From the NCBI GenBank assembly GCA_036023115.1, contig JAYKKT010000079.1:15243501-15307500 (forward strand): a DNA stretch of 64,000 nucleotides, in the 5' to 3' direction. Shown piece after piece: positions 46,001-56,032 of this stretch (positions are counted from its first letter, which is position 1; every line of letters begins with the position of its first letter). The stretch comes from Brasenia schreberi (lineage: Eukaryota; Streptophyta; Magnoliopsida; Nymphaeales; Cabombaceae). The notes below the pieces were generated by a model that did not search any database, was not told where the DNA came from, and saw only the letters and a program-made list of their open reading frames with translations. A program made the translations under genes and the position numbers.

Positions 46001-49000
46001 ATGGTTTCCAAAGCCCTTGCACAATGCCTTTCTTAGTTTAGTGTAATCCTCAGAGCTGTTGTGCCGCCTGGAATTTGATAGCAAATCCAATGGTCCTGTT
46101 CATGAAAAACAGGGAACTTATTAGAAAAGTGAGATGATTAACAATGGTATTAACATTCATAGGGTTCTTATTTTCAATGTTAACAACGTCAATCTCTTGA
46201 ATACTCTATATTGAAGATCATTTCTCACATTGGGTACTCTATGTTAACAGAATTTTCAGGAGCGTGTGCCAAGAGTCTTGTGGACACTCTATATTGAAGG
46301 TAATTTCTCACATTGGATTGATGGCAGAACAAAGACCAACTCGGCCTGACCAATACTACCTTTGCACGATTATTACGTCACTACCTTCCGTTGTAGATTC
46401 AATGTAAAAAGAACATACTACACGTTGCATCAGAACTAACAGTTTAACACAAAACACCATTATGTCGGGCAAGGTAGTGGGCGCAAATTAGTTCAGTTTA
46501 GTCATATTTGGCAAATCGCAACAAATAGACCTTATCTAACTTCAAAAGGAGAGAGGGCCACATATAGAGTAACTCTTTTTCAATGTTTCTTGACCTGAGA
46601 ACCCCTAAAACATGGATGCAACAAAACAGTTTATGAGGTGGAAAAAGAGCGATTGGATCTTAGTCATTCGTAAAGGTCATACATTGCAGCATATTCTACC
46701 ATAACTGGAGACCACCACTGCATCTATGACTTTCTTGGAGGATCTCTTAATCTCAGATGATCTGCTAGTTAATAGGAACTTCTTGCAGAATAAAAAATCA
46801 TGGAATGTTCGGACAGCCAAAAGTGCAGGCCCTTCACTCATTAAGGTGTTTGCACCCTTGCTACATTCACCTAAGGAAATCGAAGCTTCTTCAACAACTT
46901 GTTTTATGGTCTTCAGGAGAGAATGGATTTCTAAAGTATACACATTGCCAAAATTACATCTATTAATATGTGTGTCTTAATCTCCAGGTTTTCTACTAAA
47001 AAAACATAAGTAGAATGCCAATAAATTGAGATTCAGGTCTTCGGAAACTCATCTAACTGGACAATCAACAACAACAACTAAGCCTTTTCCCATACTAGAC
47101 GGGGTTGGGAAAAGGCTTAGTTGTTGTTGTTGTTGTTGTTGTTGATTGCCCAGTTAGATGAGTTTCCGAAGACCTGAATCTCAATTTATTGGCATTCTAC
47201 TTATGTCTTTTTTTGTAGAAAACCTGGGCATTAAGACACACATATTAATAGATGTAATTTTGGCAATGTGTATACTTTAGAAATTCATTCTCTCCTGAAG
47301 ACCATAAAACAAGTTGTTGAAGAAGCTTTGATTTCCTTAGGTGAATGTAGCAAGGGTGCAATCTAACTGGACAATCACATGATGAAAAATTTATGAACCC
47401 TTCTAAATGAATCTGCTCAAGTTGGTAGAGGACTGGTTTGAATTGATCCAATTTAAATGCTGATACAAAAGAACTTTATATCAAGTAGGTGGGACCAACC
47501 TATGAATATACAAATAGGCATATATAACCATCAATGGTGATATGACTTTGTCTCAAAGATACTGATAGCTTCTAGTCGGCCAAAATGACCATTGAAGCTT
47601 ACTGGCATGTTCTCCTTTTGGTCCTCTTATATTATACGTGATGCATAACATTGCTACTCAAATTCTTGTCCCTCAAATGAAGTGAATGATCTGCCTTTTA
47701 ATAGTACGTGCACTTGCAAAAATGTTCAAGAGACAACGATGACATATAACAGTAAAGGTAAAAGACGGAGAAGGGTTGAACAATCAATGAAAAACAAGAA
47801 GGAGCTGCAAACACATAAATAAATTGTTTGAAGGAGGGAAAAAATTTTGTATAGCAGACACACGCACACCTACATCATCATTATCATTGTCATACAAACT
47901 ACTAAAATGAGTAATTGGCCATCTGATGCTGTTAAATGTAATAGGAGCACGGGCCATTAGGGCCCATGCCTTTTGATTTGGATCAATGCCTCCAACGGCT
48001 ATGCTGGCCAAGACTGACCAACACTTGCAGCTGTATTATTTTGCTCCTCCTTCCCCTTCTTTTCTTAATTGTATATCCTCTATAAATATGAACTTTCTCC
48101 TCAATAAAGATAAGGCAGTCTAGCACAGCTTTTGTTTGTGGTTTGACTATCTTGTTCTTCACTCTTGTTGTGTTCTTGCGTGTGACATCCATATTCGGAT
48201 GCTTAGATATCTTCGCGATTTAACGAATTGCAACTTGGGCGATTCAACCTTCGATTATCAACAATTATTTACATGGTATCAAAGCCTCATTTCGAAGAAT
48301 TCAAGCACATCGGGAAGCATGCCAAAATTGTAATTTTCGTAAAATCAGTCCAAACTAAAGGTAACTCTAAATTTTTTATTTTTGCATAAAATGGAAAGCA
48401 AAAATGAATCTTTTAGATGCATTCTTAACCCAAAATGCTATCAAAATTAGGCTAGGACCATGAAAAAGTATTTTTTGTCTAAAGATTTTTGGGACTATGT
48501 TGATCGTACAATCCAAGAACCGATTTTAGATATTGAAGGCTTGGATGATGATGATGTTGTTAAGACACATGAAAAATATAAGCAAGATCTAAAGAATTGG
48601 GAAAAGATGAATGCTAAAATAACTTGATTATTTGTCAAAATGTAGATGAAAAACTTAGAAATATAATTAGTGTTTTCGAAAGTGCTTTTGAAACTTGAGA
48701 ATATTTGAAAAAGATTCATGCTCAAGATGACTTTGTCTTCCAAATTGATTCAATGGAAAGGATGATAATGTTAAACAAGGGAATTTACGCATCAGAAACT
48801 ATCACAATGAGTTTTTGGAATTATGGTCTCGACTTAGAAGTTTTGATAAATTCGGAAAACTTCAAAAATGGATGAATTTCAAGAGTTTTTGATAATCAAT
48901 ATTTCTTTTTGTTTATGCATGGTTTAAGAGATGATTTTGAAAACATTAGATCAAACTTAATACATAGAAAACCTCAACCAAAAGGAGATTCATTTTTAAC

Positions 49001-52000
49001 CGATCTTGTTATGAAGGAAACAAGATAAAAAGCATAAATGTTGCAAAAGAAGTCGTTCTTGCCACCTCTAAACCAGGAGCAAATATAAAGATGTACAAGC
49101 CCCCGCATGTGAAAAACTTCGAAGGAAGAGAAGGAAAAAACAAGAAACCCACGGGACCATGGCCAAAAACGGACACCATATGTCACTATTGCAAGGAAAG
49201 TGGGCATATCAAAACCACTTTTCCTCTTCTTCAAAAAAAAATTGGAAATGTGGGAGTTGTAGAAGATAAAGGAGGAGCCTTATTTACCAACATCAAAGCA
49301 TATATAGAGGAAATGTTTAAAGAAAAGGCAAGCATTTCCGAAAACGTTCTCTCTATTTCTCAAGGTATGTCTTTGTTTTTAGATTCGGGTGCTTCTTTTC
49401 ATATGACTCATTGTGATAAATCCTTAATTGAATCTCATGATATTTTTGGAAAGCATGTTTTTATGACCGATGGCACAAAACTTGAAATTGAAAAAGTAGA
49501 AAAGTTTGAAAAAGACAATTTTAAAATTCAAAATGTAAGCTTTATACCTAAACTCAATTTAAACTTACTCTCGATTGCTCAAATTTGTGATAATGATTGT
49601 ATAGTCCCTGTCCCGCCTTCTCTCCCTCTCGGCTAAATTCAAGATCGACCCGATCCAAGTGATATAAATACGTTGATGAAGCCCTCGTCCCTATCCTTCT
49701 CTCCCTCTCGACTAAATCTCTCTCTCCCGCCTCTCCCTCTGCCGCCTCCACTCCCGTCCCGCCGTCGTTCCCTCTCAGGTAACTCTCCCTCTCGGATCTC
49801 TCTCTCTCCTGTCTCTCCCTCTGTCACTTCTCCGTTTGTCGCCTCTCACTCTCCCTCGAATATCTCTCTCTGCCGCCTCTCACTCTCTCTCGGATATCTC
49901 TCTCTACCGCCTCTCACTCTCCCTCTTGGATATCTCTCACTCTCCCTCTCTATTTTTCTTTCTTCTCATCCTTAGTTTGCAGCAGTGGTTCGATTATTTC
50001 CCGTTGGGGAAGAAGATCAGTTGCCCGGTGTGCAAGCAACATTGTTCCCAGAAGGGCATCCATCGTCTCTATTTCTAGTCTCTGGGTGAACCCACCTAGC
50101 CGCCCGAGAGACCCTCGATTTCTGACGCCTCTTTTAAAGTTTTCGTTGGTTTTCAATCGAAGGCTTTACGAGCGGAGCTGGAAAAACTTGGCGGACAACT
50201 CGCTGCAGTGAATCGGGCGTTCGGGGAGCAGCAACAGCGTTTAAAGGAGTTGATGGTAGAGGTATTACTCAAATTTGTCAAAAACTTCACCTACTTGAGA
50301 AGAAGAACGTGCTGCATGTGTGGAAAACAACATGAGGGCTCGGCGATGTCGAGAATGGTGAATGGTGTTCCATGACCTCAAATGGTTTAGCCTCTGTTGT
50401 TATTGAGTGATGTATGCTTGTATGTGTGTATGCATGCGTTTATGGAATTTGTGTTTCAGTGGAAATCCATACCCGATCTTGTTGCCATATCCTCACATGA
50501 AATAAACACTGCTGCATTGTTTCATTCATCTGCCTGTGTATGATCATTGTTGTTGTTGCTTTCTTCTCAACATTACCATCACTAACTAAACTGGATTTTT
50601 CATTGCCAATATCTTTCGTTTGAGTTCCTCCTTGTGATGAACTTTCTTGAATGCAATATGTAGGCAGAAATAGAGAAGGTTAAGAAAAGATGGGAGGAAA
50701 GAGCTATTGAAAAGGCACAACATGAGGAAATGGTAAGTCTTGTTGTTTCTGTGTTTTCCTTTTTTCTTTTTGATAAGGGAAATTTGATATTAAAACGATA
50801 TAAAGAATTGCTACTTTGTCTCATATGTTTGATCAACTTGTGAGAACTTGTGTTTGTATATAATATATTGAACAAAACTTTCTTTTGTAGGCTTTGTTGA
50901 ATAGAGAACGTGCTAGGGCAGAGTTCCAAGATTGGGAGAAGAAAGAGGAAGAGGTACGAACTACGAAGTATAATTGTTAAAGGTTCCGAAGGTTAGGGTA
51001 TATGAGATCAGAGGATCTGACAACAAACACTAAAGCACATGTTATTTCTTGTTTTGTATCTTCTGTTGTCTAAAGACACTTTTGTCTTCGAGCTCTTTGG
51101 TCAAACTTCTGTTCTGATTTATGTGTTTATTGTTGTTAAAAGTTAACATTTCATTTTGCAGTTTTATTTTGATCAAAGTAAATTTTGATCGGTGATTAGA
51201 TTGCGTGAAGGCCATACGAGACCTATCGGCATTCTCACAAAGTACTTAACAATTCAAGTGATTTTGATATTAAGATTAATGAGCCATACATGGTGTTCAA
51301 GGTAAACCATAGACATTATAGGTTTGAGGTTCTCTCTGCATATATACATATATTAATATATGTATGTGTGTTTGTGCATGCATGCATGCGTGAGTGTGAG
51401 CATGCACATGCATGGTTGTCTACATGTGAGTGTGCATGCATGCATATGTGACATTTGATACTCTCTTCACTGTGAATGCTAAAGTTTTGTCCTATAAATT
51501 TTTTTATTTGTTTGTCCTATTACTCAAATTTTTAATGCATATGGCATGTAATTTTATAGTTTAACATCCGTTGGATTCTTCTACTTGTGCAAGTATCATG
51601 TGTTCTTGAGACTGTTGGTAGGTGCCACCGTGCTTGATTAGTTGTTGCTGTTGATGTATTATTATCTATTTATGGCAATAATCTACTTAAGATCTTGATA
51701 TTTTTCAGAAATTAGAGAACCCATTATATATATATATATAATTTTTAATCATAAATAAAAGTGTACCGCTAAATCCGCTATATCCCAACTATATCCCCGC
51801 TACCGCTATATCAGGTTCGACCGCTAACAACCCGCTAATCGCTATCGATAACATAGCCAAAATACCTCAACAAAATGGTTTGGCTGAGAGAAAACATAGG
51901 CACATTATAGAAACATGTCGAACTATGTTGATTGCTAGTAATGTTCCTAAGTTTTTATGGGCAGAATCTACTCTTACTGTTATATATCTTATTAATGGAA

Positions 52001-55000
52001 TGCCTTCAACCAAACTTGAAAATATTTCTCCTTTTGAAAAACTGTATAATCTTTCTCCTTATTATGAAAAACTTAGAGTTTTTTGGTGCAAATGTTTTGT
52101 TTATACCGATAAAAATGATAAACTGTCTCCCAGGACCATTGAATGTGTATTTCTTGGTTATGGGATAGACAAAAAAGGTTACTGATGTTTTGATCCTGTT
52201 AATGATAAATTGTATGTTTCTAAGGATGTAAAATTCTTTGAAAATGATGCTTATTATAAGACTAAATCTTTCGAAAGTTCTTAATCATCTTTATCTCAAA
52301 AATTCTTTAATCTACAAGAAGATATGATTGTGACTCTTAAGATTATCAAGATATTCCTCTTGAGTCTGGTAATGTTCAAAATGAAACTATTGACTCTCAA
52401 CCCATCATTGAACCATTTTCTTTACATTGCACTAGACGACATAGAGAATCTGATAACACATGTCCAGAACCCAGAGTTTCAAAACCTCCACAACATTTTG
52501 TTTCTTATGAATCTTTTGAACCTCAACGAAAAAATTTGATTGCAACTCTTCATAAGTTAAAGAACCTAAATTTTATCATCAAGCTAAAGGTATTCCAGAA
52601 TGAAAAGATTCTATGAGGGATGAACTTAGGGCCTTAGACAAAGCTCATACATGAATTATTGTACCCATGCCTAAAGATAAGGTTATTGGATGTCGATGGG
52701 TCTATAAAATTAAAACTCATAGCAATGGTCATATTGAGAGATATAAGGGCAGATTGGTTGCAAAGGGTTATGCCCAAGAATATGGAATTGATTACGATGA
52801 AATATTTGCTCTGGTTGCTAGAATGACTACAATTAGAATTTTCATAACTCTTTGTGCCATTAAAAATTGGGATATATATCAACTTGATGTGAAAAATGAT
52901 TTTCCTAATGGTTATTTGACTGAAGATGTTTATATAACTTCCCCTCCCGGTTTTAATGTTTCCCAGGATCATGTTCTTAAACTGCAAAAAGCATTGTATA
53001 GCTTAAAACAAGCTCCTAAGTCTTGGTTTAATCGATTTGAAAAATTCATGCATCTGCATAACTTTATATCTTGCTATAGTGACACTGCTTTGTTTGTACG
53101 AAAGACAGAGGCAGATATTGTTATTTTGCTCCTATATGTGGATGATATGATCATCACTGGGAATGATGAAGTAGAGATCGAAGAGGTTAAACATAACCTT
53201 CACCAGGAGTTTGACATGAAAAACTTTGGCCTTCTTAACTACTTTTTGGGCATTAAAATTACTAGAAACAATTGTGGTTATTTTATGTCTCATACTAAAT
53301 TTGCAAATGATATAATTGAAAGGTCAGGTATCACATACAACAAAACAGTGAATACTTCCGAAGTTCTTGGTACCAAGTTAAGATCAACTGATTGAGAAAG
53401 ATTAGATGACCCCACCCCCTATAGACAACTCATATCTGCTCTTACCTATCTCACTATTACCCGACCCGATATCTCTCATGCAGTTCATACAGCTAGTCAA
53501 TTTTAGCAAGCACCTACCTCTGTTCATATGAGTGTTGTTTTGCACATTATTCGATATATCAAAAACTCTACAAACAATGGGGTCCTCTTAACTTCTTCGT
53601 CTTTTGATTTATCTGTGTATACGGATGTTGACTGGGTGGAGATGTCAACAACATATACTCTACGACTGGTTTTTGTATTTTTTTAAGTGAATCACTAATC
53701 TCTTGGAAGTGTAAAAAGCAACATAAGGTGTCATTATCTTCGACCGAAGCAGAATAACGAGCCATGGTTACTGCGGCTACAGAGATTTCTTGGATTACAC
53801 CTGTTATGTGCGATATGGGCGTTACTTCTCAACAACCTGTTGCTATGTATTGTGACAATAAAAGCGTCATATACATTGCCTCCAACAACACCTTCCATGA
53901 ACAGACGAAGCATATTGAGATGGATTGTCATTTTGTTCATGAAGAATGCTTACAAAAGAAGATAACTTTGTGTTATGTTAGATCAGAAATGCAACTAGTT
54001 GATTTCTTCACCAAATCTCTCTCTACTACGAGTTTTCATTTCTTATTAGATAAAATTTCGATATATACACCGTAAGTTTGAGGGGGAGTTAAATGTAATA
54101 GGAGCACGGGCCATTAGGGCCCGTGCCTTTTGATTTGGAGACTAGCCTGCACTTGCAGCTGTATTATTTTGCTGTTTTTTTCTCTTCTTTTCTCAATTGT
54201 ATATCCTCTATAAATATGAGTTTTCTCCTCAATAAAGATAAGTCTATCTAGCACAACTTTTGTTTGTGGTTTGACTATCTTGTTCTTCACTCTTGTTGTG
54301 TTCTTGGCGTGTGACATCCATATTCGGATGCTTTGATATATTGGCGATTTGACGAATTGCAACTGGGGCGATTCAACCTTCGATTATCAACAATTATTTA
54401 CATCCGAGGACATCCTTGGAGCCATGCCCCAAGACACTGCAGGATATCTATAAGCACTAAATGGGTTTGGTTCGAGAGAGACACCTTAGGAGTCACCATT
54501 CTCAAGTCAAAAACTGCGCCAGGATTGCATAAACTGTGAATCTCACAGGTCAATACCATATGTATAATGGTCCAGTGTCTTTCTAGGCCTAGAATATTTC
54601 AAATCAGCACATAATTCAGAATCGACTGATACGCAGGAATTCTGATTCCTGAACAGGTGCCCGTTAATTTTATATGTTGAAGGACTTCTTCACCACAACA
54701 ATGCCACAGAAAATACAATCTGATACAGTGACCTTGCCCAGAAGCAAGATGGAATATGACTGCTACTGAAACATTTTTCAAGAAAGAACCAAAGCTACCA
54801 ACATGTAAACAGATGAAGCTTTTATCGCTAACCTATAGCAATTTTCTGCATTATTTGAGATAACTGCTTCCGAACTTCCTTAGCAAACATCATCCCACGG
54901 ACCTATGCACAGGAAAATATTACACAGTACAAGATTCCATTAGTGAAGAAAATTTTCTGGAAATCAGGAAATGCCTGCTCATTGCAACCAAAATAACAAA

Positions 55001-56032
55001 AACACCTTCTTATTAACAGTTATAATCTACATCAATAGTACCGTAAAACATCAACAAGTAAACATTTTGAATAAGCAAAACAGTAGTCATGAACGGACAG
55101 ATAACAGCAGTATCAACTTCTGGACTGGAATCTGTACTAGCATGTCATGCTCTCAGTGAGCCGTCCCTGAAGGAATTTTCTATTGCAGGAAGCAAAAGAA
55201 ATGAAAACATTTCTGATATTTGGATCAAAATCTGATTGATGAAATGAATCCAGGAGAACTATATTTATCCAGGAAAAACATGGAGAACATGAGCGGACAA
55301 GCAGACTGACACAAAAGTTCTAGTAAAACTAGGAGGCCCTTTGTGAATTTTGTGTCTCGTCTGTTTGTGCCTGTGTGCATATGTGTACCTAACTAAACTG
55401 TAAGAAGTAAGGGATTATATGATACAAAGATTTCAAAGCATGATGATCAAGGAACTTGTATCATGGAGCTCGAAATGCAATGGAATTCATTATGATTTTG
55501 AATGCGGACACTAGATATTAACTAGAATGACATGATACCGACTATGCCTCTAAAGATTGTTCGAAGTGCCACAGTGTGATAACGCATCTAACATTTCATC
55601 TCCACCATTTCTGTATCTAATGCCTCTAAACATTATACACATTCTAATGAGAACGGATCTTTCTCTCACGTGGGAAAAAGAACGTGGCCAAACCAGCAGA
55701 GACCCTAGTTTACAAGTTTTCCTCTGTTTCAATTCTTTCTTATGCACTCTAAAAAAAAGATTGGCAGTATAGGTTAATAGTTTGTTCCTTTCTTCTTCGA
55801 GCCTTCTCATATACTCCTTTACATCAGTCATGCAAACAACAAAACTTTAAGCACCGTACATCAGAAAAATGCAAAACAAATAAGCACCTGAAGATTGTGA
55901 TCAGTGCACCATCTTGGATCATAGTCATTTTGAAACCAGTTCTCATATATTTGTAGCATTTGTATATGATCACCCCATCCAGAACCATCAGGCAAATCCA
56001 GAATAGGCTTTCTTTTCTTATCCTTGCTTTTA
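43033..56032 (-). CDS. DEAH-box RNA helicase, C-terminal five exons (DEAH4-like)
   Basis: Five minus-strand exons join with GT-AG borders in one frame: 56032-55888, 54902-54833, 46095-45935, 43451-43276 and 43192-43033 (stop TGA at 43035-43033), giving 236 residues. The order is [53 protein letters not shown] with [16 protein letters not shown], then VHPSSVL and [12 protein letters not shown]. This is the end of the helicase-associated region and the OB-fold of Prp22/DHX-type RNA helicases; the C-terminus [13 protein letters not shown] fits plant DEAH4. Such proteins remodel RNA-protein complexes, often in splicing. The helicase core (Walker A, DEAH, motif VI) is not in the window and would lie beyond 64000. 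The intron at 46096-54832 is 8.7 kb and holds a Copia element and a palindrome; the intron at 43452-45934 holds a LINE fragment. All five exons are undamaged, which suggests a working gene, but a decayed 5' part cannot be excluded. Confidence 0.88.
44283..44735 (+). repeat. Direct duplication of about 220 bp in a helicase intron
   Basis: ATTTAGCGTCAAATGG..TTTCTAAAGACAAGCTTTTCT at 44283 recurs as ATTTAGCATCAAATGG..TTTCTAAAGACAAACTTTTCT at 44514. The similarity continues through CTATTCTGACAG, CAAGGGTTTCCATGAATTT, TAGAGGCATTTAGAAATG and CTTGTGGACCAGCAT to about 44508 and 44735. Confidence 0.85.
45034..45048 (+). repeat. Target-site duplication of the short LINE, left copy
   Basis: TTGCAGTAGGAATTA, repeated at 45281-45295. 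The first TTG may belong to the tail in the right copy. Confidence 0.9.
45049..45280 (+). mobile_element. Severely 5'-truncated RTE LINE in a helicase intron
   Basis: About 230 bp: the end of the RT ORF ([11 protein letters not shown] to ELTANMAHD) and the (TTG)n tail, bounded by the direct repeat above. It lies in the 43452-45934 intron, in the opposite orientation to the gene. The rest of that intron shows an internal near-duplication (about 44285-44480 and 44510-44710) and no coding sequence. Confidence 0.95.
46851..47360. repeat. Near-perfect palindrome built on a LINE 3' end
   Basis: Left arm: host intron DNA 46851-47067 followed by an antisense RTE 3' end (CAA repeats, then CTAAGCCTTTTCCC and ATACTAGACGGGGTT) to about 47105. 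Right arm: the mirror image, a plus-strand LINE 3' end (about 47106-47142) followed by the inverted host copy 47143-47360. The arms differ at only a few bases and one small indel. A 17-bp direct repeat ATCTAACTGGACAATCA lies at 47051-47067 and 47361-47377, so 47068-47360 behaves as a single 293-bp insertion with a target-site duplication. Confidence 0.93.
47930..48273 (+). repeat. 5' LTR of the Copia element
   Basis: 344 bp, from TGTTAAATGTAATAGG to CAATTATTTACA. It contains CCTCTATAAATATGA (TATA box) and CTCAATAAAGATAAG (poly-A-signal-like). It is directly followed by the primer-binding site. Confidence 0.92.
48274..48285 (+). other. Copia primer-binding site
   Basis: TGGTATCAAAGC immediately after the 5' LTR; the standard plant Copia site complementary to initiator tRNA-Met is TGGTATCAGAGC. 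One mismatch. Confidence 0.85.
48390..49602 (+). pseudogene. Copia gag and protease remnant
   Basis: The gag region (48390-49080) is broken by stops and frameshifts but shows a [12 protein letters not shown] segment. From 49091 a 170-codon frame carries a zinc knuckle [14 protein letters not shown] (last Cys replaced by Phe) and the protease active site [11 protein letters not shown] with its catalytic Asp. It ends in the start of the GAG-pre-integrase region, [13 protein letters not shown], where Copia similarity stops abruptly near 49600. Confidence 0.85.
49841..49942 (+). repeat. 34-bp minisatellite, three copies
   Basis: Copies start at 49841, 49875 and 49909, each beginning GCCTCTCACTCTC and containing TATCTCTCTCT. 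CT-rich, inside the captured block. Confidence 0.9.
49976..50261 (+). pseudogene. Captured exon: RING-finger half and coiled coil (TRAIP-like)
   Basis: An acceptor (CTTCTCATCCTTAG) precedes 49976 and GAG/GTATTAC follows 50261. Reading through two TAG codons (50076-50078 and 50097-50099), the exon encodes [13 protein letters not shown], the second half of a RING finger [15 protein letters not shown], and then a heptad-like stretch [20 protein letters not shown]. The LQQW..CPVCKQ..RLYF layout fits plant TRAIP/NOPO-type E3 ubiquitin ligases. Both TAG codons would be CAG (Gln) before a single C-to-T change; in this family Gln after RLYF is expected. The first half of the RING (another exon) is missing. 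Confidence 0.65.
50664..50732 (+). pseudogene. Captured exon with charged coiled coil
   Basis: 69 bp between TATGTAG and GTAAGT, phase 0 at both ends, encoding 23 residues ([19 protein letters not shown] and four more). It may belong to the same donor gene as the RING exon or to another; the charged helix alone does not identify it. Confidence 0.55.
50891..50953 (+). pseudogene. Captured exon with charged coiled coil
   Basis: 63 bp between TTTTGTAG and GTACGA, phase 0 at both ends, encoding 21 residues ([18 protein letters not shown] and three more). It is in phase with the exon at 50664-50732, so the two splice into one frame. Confidence 0.55.
51859..52285 (+). pseudogene. Copia integrase C-terminal remnant
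   Basis: [14 protein letters not shown] carries the last catalytic Glu region of Copia integrase (xxNGxAERxxR), followed by [14 protein letters not shown] and the [11 protein letters not shown] segment. The zinc-binding His/Cys domain and the first two catalytic Asp residues are gone, replaced by the foreign block. A TGA follows DKKGY near 52183. Confidence 0.88.
52667..53395 (+). pseudogene. Copia reverse transcriptase
   Basis: A 242-codon frame with the Copia RT signature series: [40 protein letters not shown] (usually NAFLHG), [12 protein letters not shown], and the YVDDMIITG catalytic box near 53137. It ends at TGA (53393-53395). The original polyprotein would continue into RNase H. Confidence 0.92.
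53405..54075 (+). pseudogene. Copia RNase H remnant
   Basis: [18 protein letters not shown], then [34 protein letters not shown] and [15 protein letters not shown], the standard end of Copia pol. Stops and a frameshift lie between 53395 and 53764; the last 103 codons are open (53764-54075). Confidence 0.9.
54088..54402 (+). repeat. 3' LTR of the Copia element
   Basis: 315 bp, preceded by the polypurine tract TTTGAGGGGGAG. It matches the 5' LTR except for the missing first TG-T, a short deletion near 54140 and scattered substitutions. It ends CAATTATTTACA at 54402. Confidence 0.92.

Larger units (their letters stand above)
49603..51858 (+). other. Foreign block inside the Copia carrying captured gene exons
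   Basis: Copia similarity is absent throughout. The block starts CT-rich with a 34-bp minisatellite, then has three intron-separated exon-like segments (49976-50261, 50664-50732, 50891-50953) in the same direction as the Copia. It ends in a cluster of GCTA/CCGCTA motifs just before Copia integrase sequence resumes near 51858. Retained introns mean the capture took place at the DNA level. The remainder (50954-51760) is AT-rich with TG/CATG repeats at about 51355-51450 and no clear coding sequence. Confidence 0.75.
47930..54402 (+). mobile_element. Ty1/Copia LTR retrotransposon in a helicase intron, degenerate and chimeric
   Basis: Two LTRs (47930-48273 and 54088-54402) frame gag, zinc knuckle, protease, the C-terminal remnant of integrase, RT and RNase H in Copia order on the plus strand, opposite to the host gene. 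Most of the integrase is absent; in its place, about 49603-51858 is foreign DNA with RING-gene exons. No 5-bp target duplication is visible (GATGC before, TCCGA after). The LTRs differ by several substitutions and a block deletion of about 30 bp, so the insertion is old. Confidence 0.93.

Noticed and set aside
46677..46943. Minus-strand 88-codon ORF within the left palindrome arm, considered as a helicase exon
   Set aside because: The helicase exons on either side (54833 and 46095) already join in phase with continuous OB-fold sequence, so no exon is needed here.
47080..47142. The palindrome as a sequencing hairpin artefact
   Set aside because: The arms differ at several bases, and the outer edge carries a 17-bp target duplication, which an artefact would not create. 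Long-read confirmation is still desirable.
49639..49975. Arg/Glu-rich and Ser/Pro-rich ORFs on both strands
   Set aside because: They are translations of the CT-rich tract and its 34-bp minisatellite.
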